From contig CAJUQJ010000017.1 in the NCBI GenBank assembly GCA_910588215.1, positions 1 to 64,000 on the forward strand: a stretch of DNA of 64,000 nucleotides, read 5' to 3'. This DNA is from an uncultured Lachnospiraceae bacterium. GTDB taxonomy: Bacteria; Bacillota; Clostridia; Lachnospirales; Lachnospiraceae. Positions 34,096-42,929 of the stretch are shown one piece after another. Position 1 is the first letter of the stretch. Every line of letters begins with the position of its first letter. The position numbers and the translations under genes were made by a program. A model generated the notes under the pieces. The model saw only the letters and a list, made by a program, of their open reading frames with translations, searched no databases and was not told the origin of the DNA.

Positions 34096-35445
34096 ATGAA
34101 TACGTCAAATAACAATATACAGGATTTTCTTAAGGCCAAGCTGGAGATTTTCCGGAACTGGCTCTTTCGACATTCCAAGGTTATCATGCCTGTTGTATTG
34201 GTACTTTGTGTGGCGGGGACGGTTGCGGTGGCGATCAGTGCCAATAAGAGAAAGGTTGCAGAAGAGCAGAGAGCCGAGACTTCAGAAGGAGTCGGTGTTG
34301 AAGTTGCAGATAATCTGATCGCAGTACCGGAGGTGCCGTTACAACAGGACGCGGTGCCGGAGATCAATGAGTTATTCAGTACTTATTATACTGCGATGGT
34401 GGAAGGTGATACCGACACTATGAGCAGACTGGTAGATCATCTTGATGCTACGGAGATCTTGAAGGCACAGGAGACAAGTAAATACATCGAATCTTACCCG
34501 ACATTGGAAGTGTATACTAAAGTAGGGCCGAAGGAAGGCACATTTGTAGCATATGTCTACGCGGAAGTGAAATTTAAGGATTATGAGAAGCCGATTCCAG
34601 GTATGCGTGTTTACTATGTATGCACGAACGAGAACGGTGAATATTATATCAATGAGGACGGAGAGGAGAATGAGGCGGAGCTTAATTATATCCGTGAGTT
34701 AAATCTCCAGGATGACGTGGTCGATCTGAATAACAGGACTGCAGTGGCATATAATAATATGCTGGCAGAAGATGAAGTGATGGCAGGCTTTATCGTGGAT
34801 CTGAATGCAGAGATCGATAAGAATGTCGGCGAAGCTTTGGCCCGTGCAGAGGGCAGTTCATCTTCGGATGAGACTGGTGATGCAGAAGGCGGGGAGCCTT
34901 TGGATGAGCTGGTTGGCAGTTCGGAACTGCCTGACGCAGAAGAACCGGCAGTCGTGGTAACGAAAGTCAAGGCAATCGATGTAGTTAATATCCGCACGTC
35001 AGACAGTGAGACGGCGGATAAGCTGGGTAAGGCTGCAGTCGGTGATGAGTTTACTCTTCTGGAAGAGAAGGGTAATGGCTGGAGCAAGATTAGTTATGAA
35101 GACGGCGAAGCTTATATCAAGAGTGAATTCTTAGAGCCATCAGAGACGATGCAGGCGGATGCCGGCGGGACAGAGGAAGCACCGGAGGAGACTGAGGAGA
35201 CCCCGGACGACGAAGAGACTGAGGATCAGCCTCAGACTGAGGAGAGCAGTTCGGCCCAGACTACGGGAACGGTGACTGTTAAGGAGAATGTCCGTGTTCG
35301 TGCATCGGCGAGTGAAGATGGCAAGAAATTAGGCACAGCTTACATCGGCGAGAAGCTGGATGTGATCATGAAGCAGGCCGATGGCTGGACGAAGATCAAG
35401 TATAACGGGCAGACAGCTTATGTGAAATCTGATTACGTGGAATAG
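34096..35445 (+). CDS. Membrane-anchored protein with two SH3 domains
   Basis: A 449-residue protein with a short cytoplasmic N-terminus, one membrane span (VIMPVVLVLCVAGTVAVAI, near residues 27-46), an extracytoplasmic NTF2-like/alpha-beta segment (INELFSTYYTAMVEGDTDTMS), and two bacterial SH3 domains. The first SH3 opens IDVVNIRTSDSETADKLG and the second VRVRASASEDGKKLG, joined by an acidic Glu/Thr-rich linker. SH3b domains usually contact peptidoglycan peptides. It follows a tRNA and ends in a strong terminator. Probable envelope role; no enzymatic domain is visible. Confidence 0.8.
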   Translation: MNTSNNNIQDFLKAKLEIFRNWLFRHSKVIMPVVLVLCVAGTVAVAISANKRKVAEEQRAETSEGVGVEVADNLIAVPEVPLQQDAVPEINELFSTYYTAMVEGDTDTMSRLVDHLDATEILKAQETSKYIESYPTLEVYTKVGPKEGTFVAYVYAEVKFKDYEKPIPGMRVYYVCTNENGEYYINEDGEENEAELNYIRELNLQDDVVDLNNRTAVAYNNMLAEDEVMAGFIVDLNAEIDKNVGEALARAEGSSSSDETGDAEGGEPLDELVGSSELPDAEEPAVVVTKVKAIDVVNIRTSDSETADKLGKAAVGDEFTLLEEKGNGWSKISYEDGEAYIKSEFLEPSETMQADAGGTEEAPEETEETPDDEETEDQPQTEESSSAQTTGTVTVKENVRVRASASEDGKKLGTAYIGEKLDVIMKQADGWTKIKYNGQTAYVKSDYVE

Positions 35446-35485
35446 TATGTTAGTATGTTTAGAAGAAAGAAATATTGGTAATGAT

Positions 35486-35518
35486 AAAGAGTATGGGGAT
35501 AGCCTGTACTCTTTTTTT
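35486..35518 (+). terminator. Intrinsic terminator after the SH3 gene
   Basis: AAAGAGTA (35486-35493) pairs with TACTCTTT (35507-35514) across a 13-base loop, followed by TTTT. Confidence 0.85.
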
Positions 35519-35605
35519 ATTATATAGGATTTCTACGAAATTACTATATGATAAAAGCAATGAATATGTGAAATAATTATTTTGAACAACGGAGGTACGT
35601 ATAAT

Positions 35606-36037
35606 ATGAAGCATGATGATGCAAAGATTTTGCAGGAGATACAGCGTAATACAGAAATGGGAATGACTGCAATCGAAACAATTCTTGATAAAATTGAAGA
35701 TGATGAATTTTCCCTGCAGCTGTCGAAGCAGTCTCTGCGATATTCAGAGATTCATAATAAAGCATTGGATCAAATCCTGGATAAGGAAGGAGAGGTATAT
35801 CATGGAAGCCAGATCACCGATATGATGCTTAAGGGGAGCATACATGTGAATACTGCATTGAATATCAGCAAAGAACACTTGGCAGAGATGATGATACAGG
35901 GAAGCAACAGAGGGATTACCAGTATGTGGAAAGCATTAAGGCATAATCAGCTGGCTGGAGATGATGCTGTTGAACTGGCAAAGGAACTGATGGATTTTGA
36001 GGAAAAGAGTATAGAGAGTATGAAAGAATACTTATAG
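35606..36037 (+). CDS. Helical protein of unknown function
   Basis: An all-helical protein of 143 residues: HDDAKILQEIQRNTEMGMTA, ETILDKIEDDEFSLQLSKQS, then MLKGSIHVNTALNISKEH and a C-terminal FEEKSIESMKEYL. It has the look of a four-helix bundle similar to ferritin-like or DUF2383-type proteins, but the metal ligands are not clear. ATG 35606 follows GGAGG (35591-35595). I cannot assign a function. Confidence 0.6.
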   Translation: MKHDDAKILQEIQRNTEMGMTAIETILDKIEDDEFSLQLSKQSLRYSEIHNKALDQILDKEGEVYHGSQITDMMLKGSIHVNTALNISKEHLAEMMIQGSNRGITSMWKALRHNQLAGDDAVELAKELMDFEEKSIESMKEYL

Positions 36038-36149
36038 TACGCCTCTTTTTGTATACAAGTATTTTTGGATTCCGGTATCATTGTACAATATGTCCAAAAA
36101 ATGGAGAAGAATGCGCCGGGATTTTTACACGTTAATGTGATAAATTATA

Positions 36150-36178
36150 TTGTAGTTTTTTCTAAAGCATACTATAAT
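36150..36178 (+). promoter_or_regulatory. Promoter of gdhA
   Basis: TTGTAG (36150-36155) and TATAAT (36173-36178) are 17 bases apart, 45 bases before the gdhA start. Confidence 0.65.
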
Positions 36179-36223
36179 GGTACATGGAGTGAATGAAATG
36201 CAGATTAAAGGAGGATATACAAG

Positions 36224-37570
36224 ATGTCATATGTTGATGAGGTTTATGAACTGGTAGTTGCGAAGAATCCTGCCCAGCCGGAATTCCACCAGGCAGTTAA
36301 AGAAGTCTTAGAGTCTTTACGCGTCGTGATCGAGGCTGACGAGGAAGCATACAGGAAAGAAGCCCTGCTGGAGCGTTTGACAGTTCCGGAGAGAATCGTA
36401 CAGTTCCGTGTTCCTTGGGTAGATGACAAGGGACAGGTACAGGTGAATAATGGATTTCGTGTACAGTTTAACAGCGCAATCGGTCCCTATAAGGGAGGTT
36501 TGAGATTCCATCCTTCCGTTAATCTTGGTATAATCAAGTTCCTGGGGTTTGAACAGATCTTCAAGAATTCCCTGACAGGACTTCCGATCGGCGGCGGTAA
36601 GGGTGGCTGCGATTTTGATCCCAAGGGCAAATCCGACAGAGAAGTAATGGCATTCTGCCAGAGCTTTATGACAGAGCTTTACAGACACATCGGAGCAGAT
36701 ACCGATGTTCCGGCAGGTGATATCGGTGTAGGCGGTCGTGAGATCGGTTTTATGTTCGGACAGTATAAGAGGATCCGTAATCAGTATGAAGGTGTGTTGA
36801 CCGGTAAGGGCCTTACATATGGCGGCTCTCTTGCAAGAACAGAGGCGACAGGGTACGGTCTGCTTTATCTGACAGAGGAGATGTTAAAGTGTAATGGCAA
36901 GGATATCGCGGGCAAGACGATCGCAGTATCCGGTGCCGGAAATGTAGCGATCTACGCGATCCAGAAAGCACAGCAGCTTGGTGCGAAGCCGGTTACCTGT
37001 TCTGATTCCACAGGCTGGATTTATGATGCGGAGGGAATCGATGTAGCGCTTCTGAAAGAAGTTAAAGAAGTGAAACGTGCCCGTCTGACAGAATATGCGG
37101 CTGCAAGACCGAGCGCAGAGTATCATGAGAAGAAAGCCGGTGAGCACGGTGTGTGGACAGTGAAATGTGATATCGCACTTCCTTGTGCGACTCAGAATGA
37201 GCTTGATCTGGAAGATGCCAAGGCGCTTGTGGCTAATGGCTGCTTCGCAGTGGCAGAGGGTGCTAATATGCCTACCACACTGGAAGCGACCGAGTATCTG
37301 CAGAAGAACGGCGTGCTGTTCTGCCCGGGCAAGGCATCCAATGCAGGCGGCGTAGCGACTTCAGCGCTGGAGATGAGCCAGAACTCTGAGAGATTATCCT
37401 GGACGTTTGAGGAGGTTGATTCCAAGCTGCAGCAGATCATGGTCAATATCTTCCACAATCTGGATGAGGCTTCCAAGAAGTACGGCATGGAAGGTGATTA
37501 TGTGGCCGGTGCGAATATCGCTGGATTCTTGAAGGTGGCTACGGCGATGAAGGCACAGGGTGTTTGCTGA
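36224..37570 (+). CDS. gdhA: Glutamate dehydrogenase, hexameric
   Basis: A 448-residue glutamate dehydrogenase interconverting glutamate and 2-oxoglutarate plus ammonia. It has VPWVDDKGQVQVNNGFRVQF, the substrate loop GPYKGGLRFHPSVN, GGGKGGCDFDPKGKSD with the catalytic Lys, and the cofactor-binding AVSGAGNVAIYAIQKA. The length and KGG context fit the small hexameric type usually specific for NADP. It starts at an ATG after AAGGAGG and ends before a terminator. Confidence 0.97.
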   Translation: MSYVDEVYELVVAKNPAQPEFHQAVKEVLESLRVVIEADEEAYRKEALLERLTVPERIVQFRVPWVDDKGQVQVNNGFRVQFNSAIGPYKGGLRFHPSVNLGIIKFLGFEQIFKNSLTGLPIGGGKGGCDFDPKGKSDREVMAFCQSFMTELYRHIGADTDVPAGDIGVGGREIGFMFGQYKRIRNQYEGVLTGKGLTYGGSLARTEATGYGLLYLTEEMLKCNGKDIAGKTIAVSGAGNVAIYAIQKAQQLGAKPVTCSDSTGWIYDAEGIDVALLKEVKEVKRARLTEYAAARPSAEYHEKKAGEHGVWTVKCDIALPCATQNELDLEDAKALVANGCFAVAEGANMPTTLEATEYLQKNGVLFCPGKASNAGGVATSALEMSQNSERLSWTFEEVDSKLQQIMVNIFHNLDEASKKYGMEGDYVAGANIAGFLKVATAMKAQGVC

Positions 37571-37603
37571 TTTAAATGTTCTGATAGAATATAAGATGTT
37601 GAG

Positions 37604-37640
37604 AAGTCCTGTAAACGCAGTGTTTATGGGACTTTTCTTT
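37604..37640 (+). terminator. Intrinsic terminator after gdhA
   Basis: AAGTCCTGTAAAC (37604-37616) pairs with GTTTATGGGACTT (37622-37634) with two weak positions, followed by TTCTTT. Confidence 0.75.
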
Positions 37641-37758
37641 GTGGTGTGTCTGCAGTCCGGGGCTTTCATAGATATTAAAAAACATATTTATAGTGAACTT
37701 TTTCCACTTTGTAGTGGTCATATAAAATGTAAGACGTTTTATGATTGGAGAAAACGCT

Positions 37759-38289
37759 ATGAAAGATAGTGAATTGATTCAAAAAGTACATAGCGGAAAT
37801 AAAGAAGCGGTCGGTATTATTATTGAACAATATTATGCGGATATTTATCGTTTTTGCCTATATATGGTTCAAACGAATGAGGATGCCTACGACATTGCGC
37901 AGGAAACTTTTTTAAAATTTATAAAATATGGAACTTCCTATAAACATCATAATCTCAAAGGGTATCTTCTGACTATTGCAAGAAATATTTGTTTTAATTA
38001 TTTCCGGGATAAGAAAGAAAAAGCAAAAGCCGTCGAGTGGGAGGAGATCGATAAAATTCCAAGCCATAAGGATATGCTGACCGAAGCGGAGAATGCCATA
38101 TATTTGAGAAATTTATTAAAGGAGCTTTCGCAGGATATAAGGGAAGTTATCATTCTTCGTATTTATGAAGAAATGAAATTTAAAGATATTGCAAAGATCA
38201 TGGGGTGTAGTGTTTCTACGGCAAAGTCAAGGTTTCGATTAGGTATAGACCGGATGAAAAAGTTAATGGAGAATGAGTATGAGAGATAG
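37759..38289 (+). CDS. ECF-type RNA polymerase sigma factor
   Basis: A 176-residue sigma-70 family factor with only regions 2 and 4: YYADIYRFCLYMVQTNEDAYDIAQETFLKF and RNLLKELSQDIREVIILRIYEEMKFKDIAKIMGCSVSTAKSR. It begins a four-gene unit: sigma, membrane protein, ABC ATPase, ABC permease. ATG 37759 follows GGAG by eight bases. The stop lies inside the next gene. ECF factors paired this way respond to envelope stress or cell-wall antibiotics; that role is inferred here. The unit is AT-rich compared with its paralogue at 53.3 kb. Confidence 0.88.
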   Translation: MKDSELIQKVHSGNKEAVGIIIEQYYADIYRFCLYMVQTNEDAYDIAQETFLKFIKYGTSYKHHNLKGYLLTIARNICFNYFRDKKEKAKAVEWEEIDKIPSHKDMLTEAENAIYLRNLLKELSQDIREVIILRIYEEMKFKDIAKIMGCSVSTAKSRFRLGIDRMKKLMENEYER

Positions 38290-39043
38290 AGAAATAAAGG
38301 CTCTTTTAGCAAAGGCAGATGAGCAGGTTCATGTTGATGAAATAAGAAAACAAAAGACATACCATGCAATGATCGAGATAATGGAAGAGCAGAGAACGCC
38401 AGTGATGTCTACGAAAAATATTTTGTTTCATCAGTTTTGGTACATGGATAAATTGTTTTTTGCTGTTTATGGTGTTCTTATCTGTTTAGGAATCATTTCT
38501 ATTACGGCATTACAATATACTGGATTGAATCAGGATGGGATGATTACTGTATGTATGGTTGGGGCAGGTATTCTAAGCATAACTTCTATTGGTGTGATCG
38601 ATAAATTGTTTTTTGGAAAAATGGCAGAGTTAGGAGAAAGCTGTTATTTCAATACAAAGCAATGCGTTGCTGCATGGCTGATACTGTCAGGTATGATAAA
38701 TATTGTGATATTGCTGTCTATGGCAGGCTATCTGGGGTATCATTGGAAAGCGAAATTGCTACAGGTGGGACTGTATATTCTGACCCCTTATCTCATATCC
38801 AGCTCTACTGCATTGCAAATTTTATCTATGGAAACAAGGGGAAAGAATTCAGCCTTATTTGGTATCAGTGCCATCTTTTTATCAATAAGTTATGTAGTGA
38901 TCGCTTCGATTCCGAGAGTGCTTTTTGGAACAACTCTTTGCATATGGGCAGCAGCTTTTCTTGTGTCGGGATTTTTGTTTGTAATTCAGATAAAGAAACT
39001 ACTTAGTAAAATGGAAAGGGGAGAAGTGTTATGCACGAATTGA
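38279..39043 (+). CDS. Membrane protein, probable partner of the ECF sigma factor
   Basis: A 254-residue protein: a cytosolic N-terminus of about 40 residues (REIKALLAKADEQVHVDEIRKQKTYHAMIEIM), then about six membrane segments. The layout suggests a membrane anti-sigma factor or an ABC accessory protein. It overlaps the sigma gene by 11 bases (ATG 38279, GGAG at 38268-38271) and overlaps the ATPase gene by 13 bases. A protein with the same layout, at 55062-55826, occupies the same place in the second module. Confidence 0.65.
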   Translation: MRDREIKALLAKADEQVHVDEIRKQKTYHAMIEIMEEQRTPVMSTKNILFHQFWYMDKLFFAVYGVLICLGIISITALQYTGLNQDGMITVCMVGAGILSITSIGVIDKLFFGKMAELGESCYFNTKQCVAAWLILSGMINIVILLSMAGYLGYHWKAKLLQVGLYILTPYLISSSTALQILSMETRGKNSALFGISAIFLSISYVVIASIPRVLFGTTLCIWAAAFLVSGFLFVIQIKKLLSKMERGEVLCTN

Positions 39044-39897
39044 AGTTGATGGATGTACGAAAAAAGTACAAGGATAAAGAAGCAGTCAGAAAATTCAATT
39101 ATGCATTTACCAATGGTGTGTATGGACTGTTGGGAGAAAATGGTGCGGGAAAAACAACATTAATGCGATTGCTCTGTGGTGTTTTGCAGCCGACAGGAGG
39201 AAGCATTTACTGCGATAATATTGAGATAACCGGTATGGGAGCAGAGTATCGTAGGCTATTGGGCTATTTACCGCAAGATTTTGGATATTATGGTGATTTT
39301 ACCGGGGAACGCTTCCTGCGATATATAGCGGCATTGAAAGCACTACCGGAAGACTATGCCGACAGTCGTATTGACGAACTTCTGGATATGGTGGAACTGA
39401 AGCATGTAAAAAAGAAAAAGCTGAAGACTTTCTCGGGTGGTATGATACGAAGAATAGGAATTGCACAGGCACTTCTGAATGATCCTGAAATCTTGATCTT
39501 AGATGAACCTACAGCAGGGCTTGATCCAAAGGAGAGAGTGCGCTTTCGCAATGTGATCAGTTCACTTGGAAAAAACAGGATGGTCTTACTGTCTACACAT
39601 ATCGTATCTGATATAGACTATATTGCAGACCGTATTTTGATCATGAAGAATGGGGAATTGATTCAAGAAGGAACGGAGAAAGAGATTACGGACAAGGTGG
39701 AAGGATGTGTTTGGAAGTGTATTGTTACTGAACAAGAAGCAGAGCAGATAGCCAGTAGTTTCCTTGTAAGCAATATGAGAAATAGTGGGAAAAATGTCGA
39801 ATTAAGAATTGTTTCAGAAAGACAGCCGGTAGCAGGTGCAGAAAATGTGGAGAGTACACTGGAAGATGCATATCTTTATCATGCGCAAATAACATAA
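39031..39897 (+). CDS. ABC transporter ATP-binding protein
   Basis: An ABC-2 type ATPase of 288 residues: Walker A GENGAGKTTL near residue 37, Q-loop GYLPQDFGYY, signature FSGGMIRRIGIAQA, Walker B ILILDEPTAGLDP, H-loop LLSTHIVSD, plus a C-terminal extension of about 70 residues. It pairs with the permease at 39973. It is closely similar along its length to the ATPase at 55968, which identifies the two clusters as paralogous. The substrate is unknown. Confidence 0.93.
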   Translation: MHELKLMDVRKKYKDKEAVRKFNYAFTNGVYGLLGENGAGKTTLMRLLCGVLQPTGGSIYCDNIEITGMGAEYRRLLGYLPQDFGYYGDFTGERFLRYIAALKALPEDYADSRIDELLDMVELKHVKKKKLKTFSGGMIRRIGIAQALLNDPEILILDEPTAGLDPKERVRFRNVISSLGKNRMVLLSTHIVSDIDYIADRILIMKNGELIQEGTEKEITDKVEGCVWKCIVTEQEAEQIASSFLVSNMRNSGKNVELRIVSERQPVAGAENVESTLEDAYLYHAQIT

Positions 39898-39908
39898 TTC
39901 TATTGATT

Positions 39909-39972
39909 GCAGAGCAGAATCTGAAATTCTGTTCGTGTCCTCAGCGCAAAGCGCTTCGGAATGGAGGTAAAA
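39909..39972 (+). repeat. Intergenic hairpin repeat, right-half copy, before the permease
   Basis: GAGCAGAAT pairs with ATTCTGTTC (39912-39934). It is followed by GCGCTTCGGAATGGAGGTAAAA, which supplies the permease ribosome binding site. It matches the right half of the elements before aroQ and aroE. Confidence 0.6.
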
Positions 39973-41055
39973 ATGCGACTTTATAAGATGGAGCTTTTTA
40001 AACTTTTTCATAATAAAATATTTAAAGTAGGAATGTTGGCTGCGACAGGATTGTTGTTTCTGTATTTTTGGTTTGCAGAGGTCGGCGGAGAAATAGCGAC
40101 AGTGGACGGAAAGTTTTATTCCGGTTATGAAGCAGTGCAGATGAATCGGAAGATTACGGAAGAATTTGAAGGCGATCTGACGGATGATAAAGTGAATCAA
40201 ATAATTGAGAAATATGGTCTGCCTGCAAAACTTGAGGAAAATATGCCAGGATGGAGAGACGGTAACTTCTTAAATGATCTTGTCACACGATATTTTACCG
40301 ATGGTGCATGGGAAAAGGGTGTACTTCCGACAAAGAGGTATTCTCTGGGGGAAACAGAATTGGGAAAAGCTTATGATGAAATGAGGGAAACACCTTATTT
40401 GGCATATTCAACGGGATGGAAGGTATTTGTCGAAATGCTTCAGTTTGGATCGATCTTAGGTAGCATATTGATTATTTGCGGTGTGTCCACCATTTTTGCG
40501 GAGGAAAGCCAGACGAAAATGCTGCCATTAATCTTTAGCACGGAAGAAGGAAGAAGAAAAGATGTTCCTGCTAAAATTTTAGCTTCCTTTACATTCACCA
40601 TTTTCATTTATATGTGGTTTATGTTGGTCAATTTTGCCTTATGCGGGATGATATATGGTTTAAAGGGATCTGAAAATATATCCTGGATGGTACTTTCTCA
40701 ACCTATGCTTCAGCCTGTCTTATTTTTGAAATATCTGGGCATCTTATGCGCATTAGCTTTTCAGGCGCTTTTATCATTATGCGCTGTCACACTATGCGTT
40801 TCGGCATATCAGGAAAGTTCCTTTGGCGCAGTGATCGTCGCGGCTGTATGTTGGGGACTTCCCGCCTTGATAAGGATGTTTTTTGGAGGGATCATATGGC
40901 TTATAGTAGACTCTACGCCGATTTTTCTTGTTATGACGGGAAATGTAAATGACATATATGAGATATGGTATATTGTATGGGGAATAAATGCCTGTTTTGC
41001 CACAGGGTGTTTGGTAAAAGGGGTGGTATCTTATAAGACAAAGCAGTTTACATAA
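39973..41055 (+). CDS. ABC-2 type permease
   Basis: A 360-residue permease: N-terminal span (VGMLAATGLLFLYFWFA), an outside domain of about 110 residues, then five membrane segments, ending VKGVVSYKTKQFT. The layout fits ABC-2 export permeases that work with the ATPase just upstream. I chose ATG 39973 because the GGAGG at 39963-39967 sits inside the longer frame. It ends tail to tail with eutH. Confidence 0.85.
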   Translation: MRLYKMELFKLFHNKIFKVGMLAATGLLFLYFWFAEVGGEIATVDGKFYSGYEAVQMNRKITEEFEGDLTDDKVNQIIEKYGLPAKLEENMPGWRDGNFLNDLVTRYFTDGAWEKGVLPTKRYSLGETELGKAYDEMRETPYLAYSTGWKVFVEMLQFGSILGSILIICGVSTIFAEESQTKMLPLIFSTEEGRRKDVPAKILASFTFTIFIYMWFMLVNFALCGMIYGLKGSENISWMVLSQPMLQPVLFLKYLGILCALAFQALLSLCAVTLCVSAYQESSFGAVIVAAVCWGLPALIRMFFGGIIWLIVDSTPIFLVMTGNVNDIYEIWYIVWGINACFATGCLVKGVVSYKTKQFT

Positions 41056-41078
41056 AATAATTGGCTTATGAACTGCGT

Positions 41079-42137
41079 CTATTTGATCAAAAGAATAGAT
41101 AAAATAACCGCAGCTATGGCGCCGCTCAGCTTTCCGCATACCAGTGCGGGCAGAAGCGCGGGTTCTGCGGCGAGAGTGAAGCCAATGTGGGCGGCCAACA
41201 GGCTGGCGCCGCTTACGAGAAAAGCGCCGAGGGCAATCTTACCTTTCTGATCCATATCATGATACCCGGCAAGGGCGGGGAGGGCACTTACCAGTCCGAT
41301 GAGCATACAGGTGAGGCTTTGCGGGGCGATGCCGAGTTTGGAGCCAAGACGAGTGAAAGGCTTTGTCAGAAGACGGCGAAGCAGTTCTGCGGCAGGCAGG
41401 ATTCCAAGCATGACGATGCCGATGGAAGCGACAACGGCCATGGCGTCTTCGAGCGGGGCCATACCGGGCAGGAGCTGAAGACCACAGAGAAATTCAATTG
41501 CGGCAAGCATCAGGCCGATGGTGATCAGAGCCTGTATGCCGTCGGCCAGTATGCAAAAGCCCTTTACCATCTGCACCGGGATTTTCCACAGCCCGAGGAG
41601 AAGCAACAGTGCAGCGGCAAATACTGGCAGATTCTGGAACAGACATTCCGGAAGGGAAAGACCGGCCAGTATGCCGCCCACAAGCAGTCCCACCGGCATG
41701 GCCGCCAGTCCCAGCATGATTCCTCTGGCGAAATGGGGTCTGTCTTCCGGCTGGATCATACCCATACCGACGGGAATGGTAAAGACCAGGGTGCAGCCGA
41801 AAATGGCTGACACTACGATGCCGGCATAGCTGCCGATCCGGTGGTCCGCCGCCAGCTCCCCAGCCAGCTGGTAGCCGCCCATATCGATGGCCAGTATGCT
41901 GCCGAACATGGCCGGGTCTGCGCCGATGAACTGATAGAGGGGAATGACCACCCGTCCCAAAACGTCGGCCAGTACCGGAGCCAGGCAGATCATGCCGGCC
42001 ATGGACAGGGCAGTGGAGCCCAGGAGCCGGAAGCCCTCTTCAAACTTGTTCCCATAGCCGAATCTGTTGCCGAGAAGTCTGTCTGTTCCGCCGAGTATGA
42101 CGCCGGCGGCCATGATGAGCATCAGTATCTGATTCAT
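41079..42137 (-). CDS. eutH: Ethanolamine permease EutH, orphan
   Basis: EutH of 352 residues with about ten membrane segments; conserved are MNQILMLIMAAGVILGGTDRLLGNRFGYG, SILAIDMGGYQLAGELA, and VSALPALAGYHDMDQKGKIALGAFLVSGA. EutH passes ethanolamine across the membrane at low concentration. No other eut or microcompartment gene is near, so it is an orphan. ATG 42137 is preferred (AGGAT upstream); a longer start at 42158 is possible. It converges on the ABC permease. Confidence 0.93.
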   Translation of the reverse strand: MNQILMLIMAAGVILGGTDRLLGNRFGYGNKFEEGFRLLGSTALSMAGMICLAPVLADVLGRVVIPLYQFIGADPAMFGSILAIDMGGYQLAGELAADHRIGSYAGIVVSAIFGCTLVFTIPVGMGMIQPEDRPHFARGIMLGLAAMPVGLLVGGILAGLSLPECLFQNLPVFAAALLLLLGLWKIPVQMVKGFCILADGIQALITIGLMLAAIEFLCGLQLLPGMAPLEDAMAVVASIGIVMLGILPAAELLRRLLTKPFTRLGSKLGIAPQSLTCMLIGLVSALPALAGYHDMDQKGKIALGAFLVSGASLLAAHIGFTLAAEPALLPALVCGKLSGAIAAVILSILLIK

Positions 42138-42563
42138 TATCCTGTATTCCCCTCTCAATCCGTTAATTTGTTATATTGACGCTGTATCTTCGATCTCCGC
42201 AATCACTCCGAGTGCGAGGGCGGAGAGGGTTTTTTCTGTAAATTCTTTGTGCATAAGTTAGATATTCGGGTCATTATTGTATGGTGTGTCGTACTGACAC
42301 GATATGGGAAAGATATAATCTCATTTTATCATATCATTGATAAGCGGCAAGAGGGGATTAAGAAATCAAGGAAAAAAGTGGTAACAAAAACGCTTGCTAA
42401 TCAGATGGCAGGGTGTTATTCTTGTCGTAAGCGGTAGAATGTTCTGACAGGCCATCGTGAAGCCTAAAAGTCTGCTATCGGGTAGGCCGCATGACCATTC
42501 ATGCTTTGAAAGTCGATCGCTTTCATAGTACGATCAACATTTTGCATGTAGGGAGAAGTCTAT
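42138..42563. other. Gap upstream of eutH, no certain gene
   Basis: About 425 bases without a convincing gene. A 62-codon frame (42249-42437) has no ribosome binding site or recognisable product. The right half contains the second copy of the interspersed repeat also seen between ftsL and the first PBP. Confidence 0.5.
42470..42540 (+). repeat. Interspersed intergenic repeat, copy 2
   Basis: GGCCGCATGACCATTCATGC, then TTTGAAAGTC-GATC-GCTTTCATAGTACGAT. It aligns with 11914-11980, including the preceding CTGC..GGG segment, with compensating changes in the hairpin. Confidence 0.65.
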
Positions 42564-42851
42564 ATGATCATTTTGATTCCTTTTGACTGGTCAAAAAGCT
42601 TTGAAAAGGATTATCTTGAGCATATCAAATATTATTGTCTTGTAATGAGCAGGGATTATATAAGAAATCATTTTACAAGCATTAAGAAGTATGCGAGTGT
42701 TATAGAGAACCGTTTAGATGATGGTAGTTGCACGATGGAAAGAGTTTTAGAAGATAACGCACAATTTCTACAGCTTGCCCAAAAGTATGGCGTGAATTAT
42801 GTGCTAATTGATGATAAGTATGAAATAAACATTGATTTGGAGCAGTCGTGA
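42564..42851 (+). CDS. Small protein, possibly a fragment of a P-loop kinase-like protein
   Basis: A protein of 95 residues beginning MIILIPFDWSKSFEKDYLEH and including CTMERVLEDNAQFLQLAQKYGV then VLIDDKYEINIDL. The second half resembles the C-terminal third of uncharacterised adenylate/shikimate-kinase-like proteins, but the P-loop is absent. AGGGAG lies ahead of the ATG, so it may be expressed. I cannot say whether it is an intact small gene or a C-terminal remnant placed behind the repeat. Confidence 0.5.
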   Translation: MIILIPFDWSKSFEKDYLEHIKYYCLVMSRDYIRNHFTSIKKYASVIENRLDDGSCTMERVLEDNAQFLQLAQKYGVNYVLIDDKYEINIDLEQS

Positions 42852-42929
42852 AGTCGATCAGGGAAAGGAAATTTTTGGATTTCACGCAGTCTTCTATGAT
42901 CTGGAAAACCGTAAAGGAGATGACAGAGT

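Noticed and set aside
42249..42437. 62-codon frame in the eutH upstream gap
   Set aside because: TTG start, no ribosome binding site and no recognisable product.
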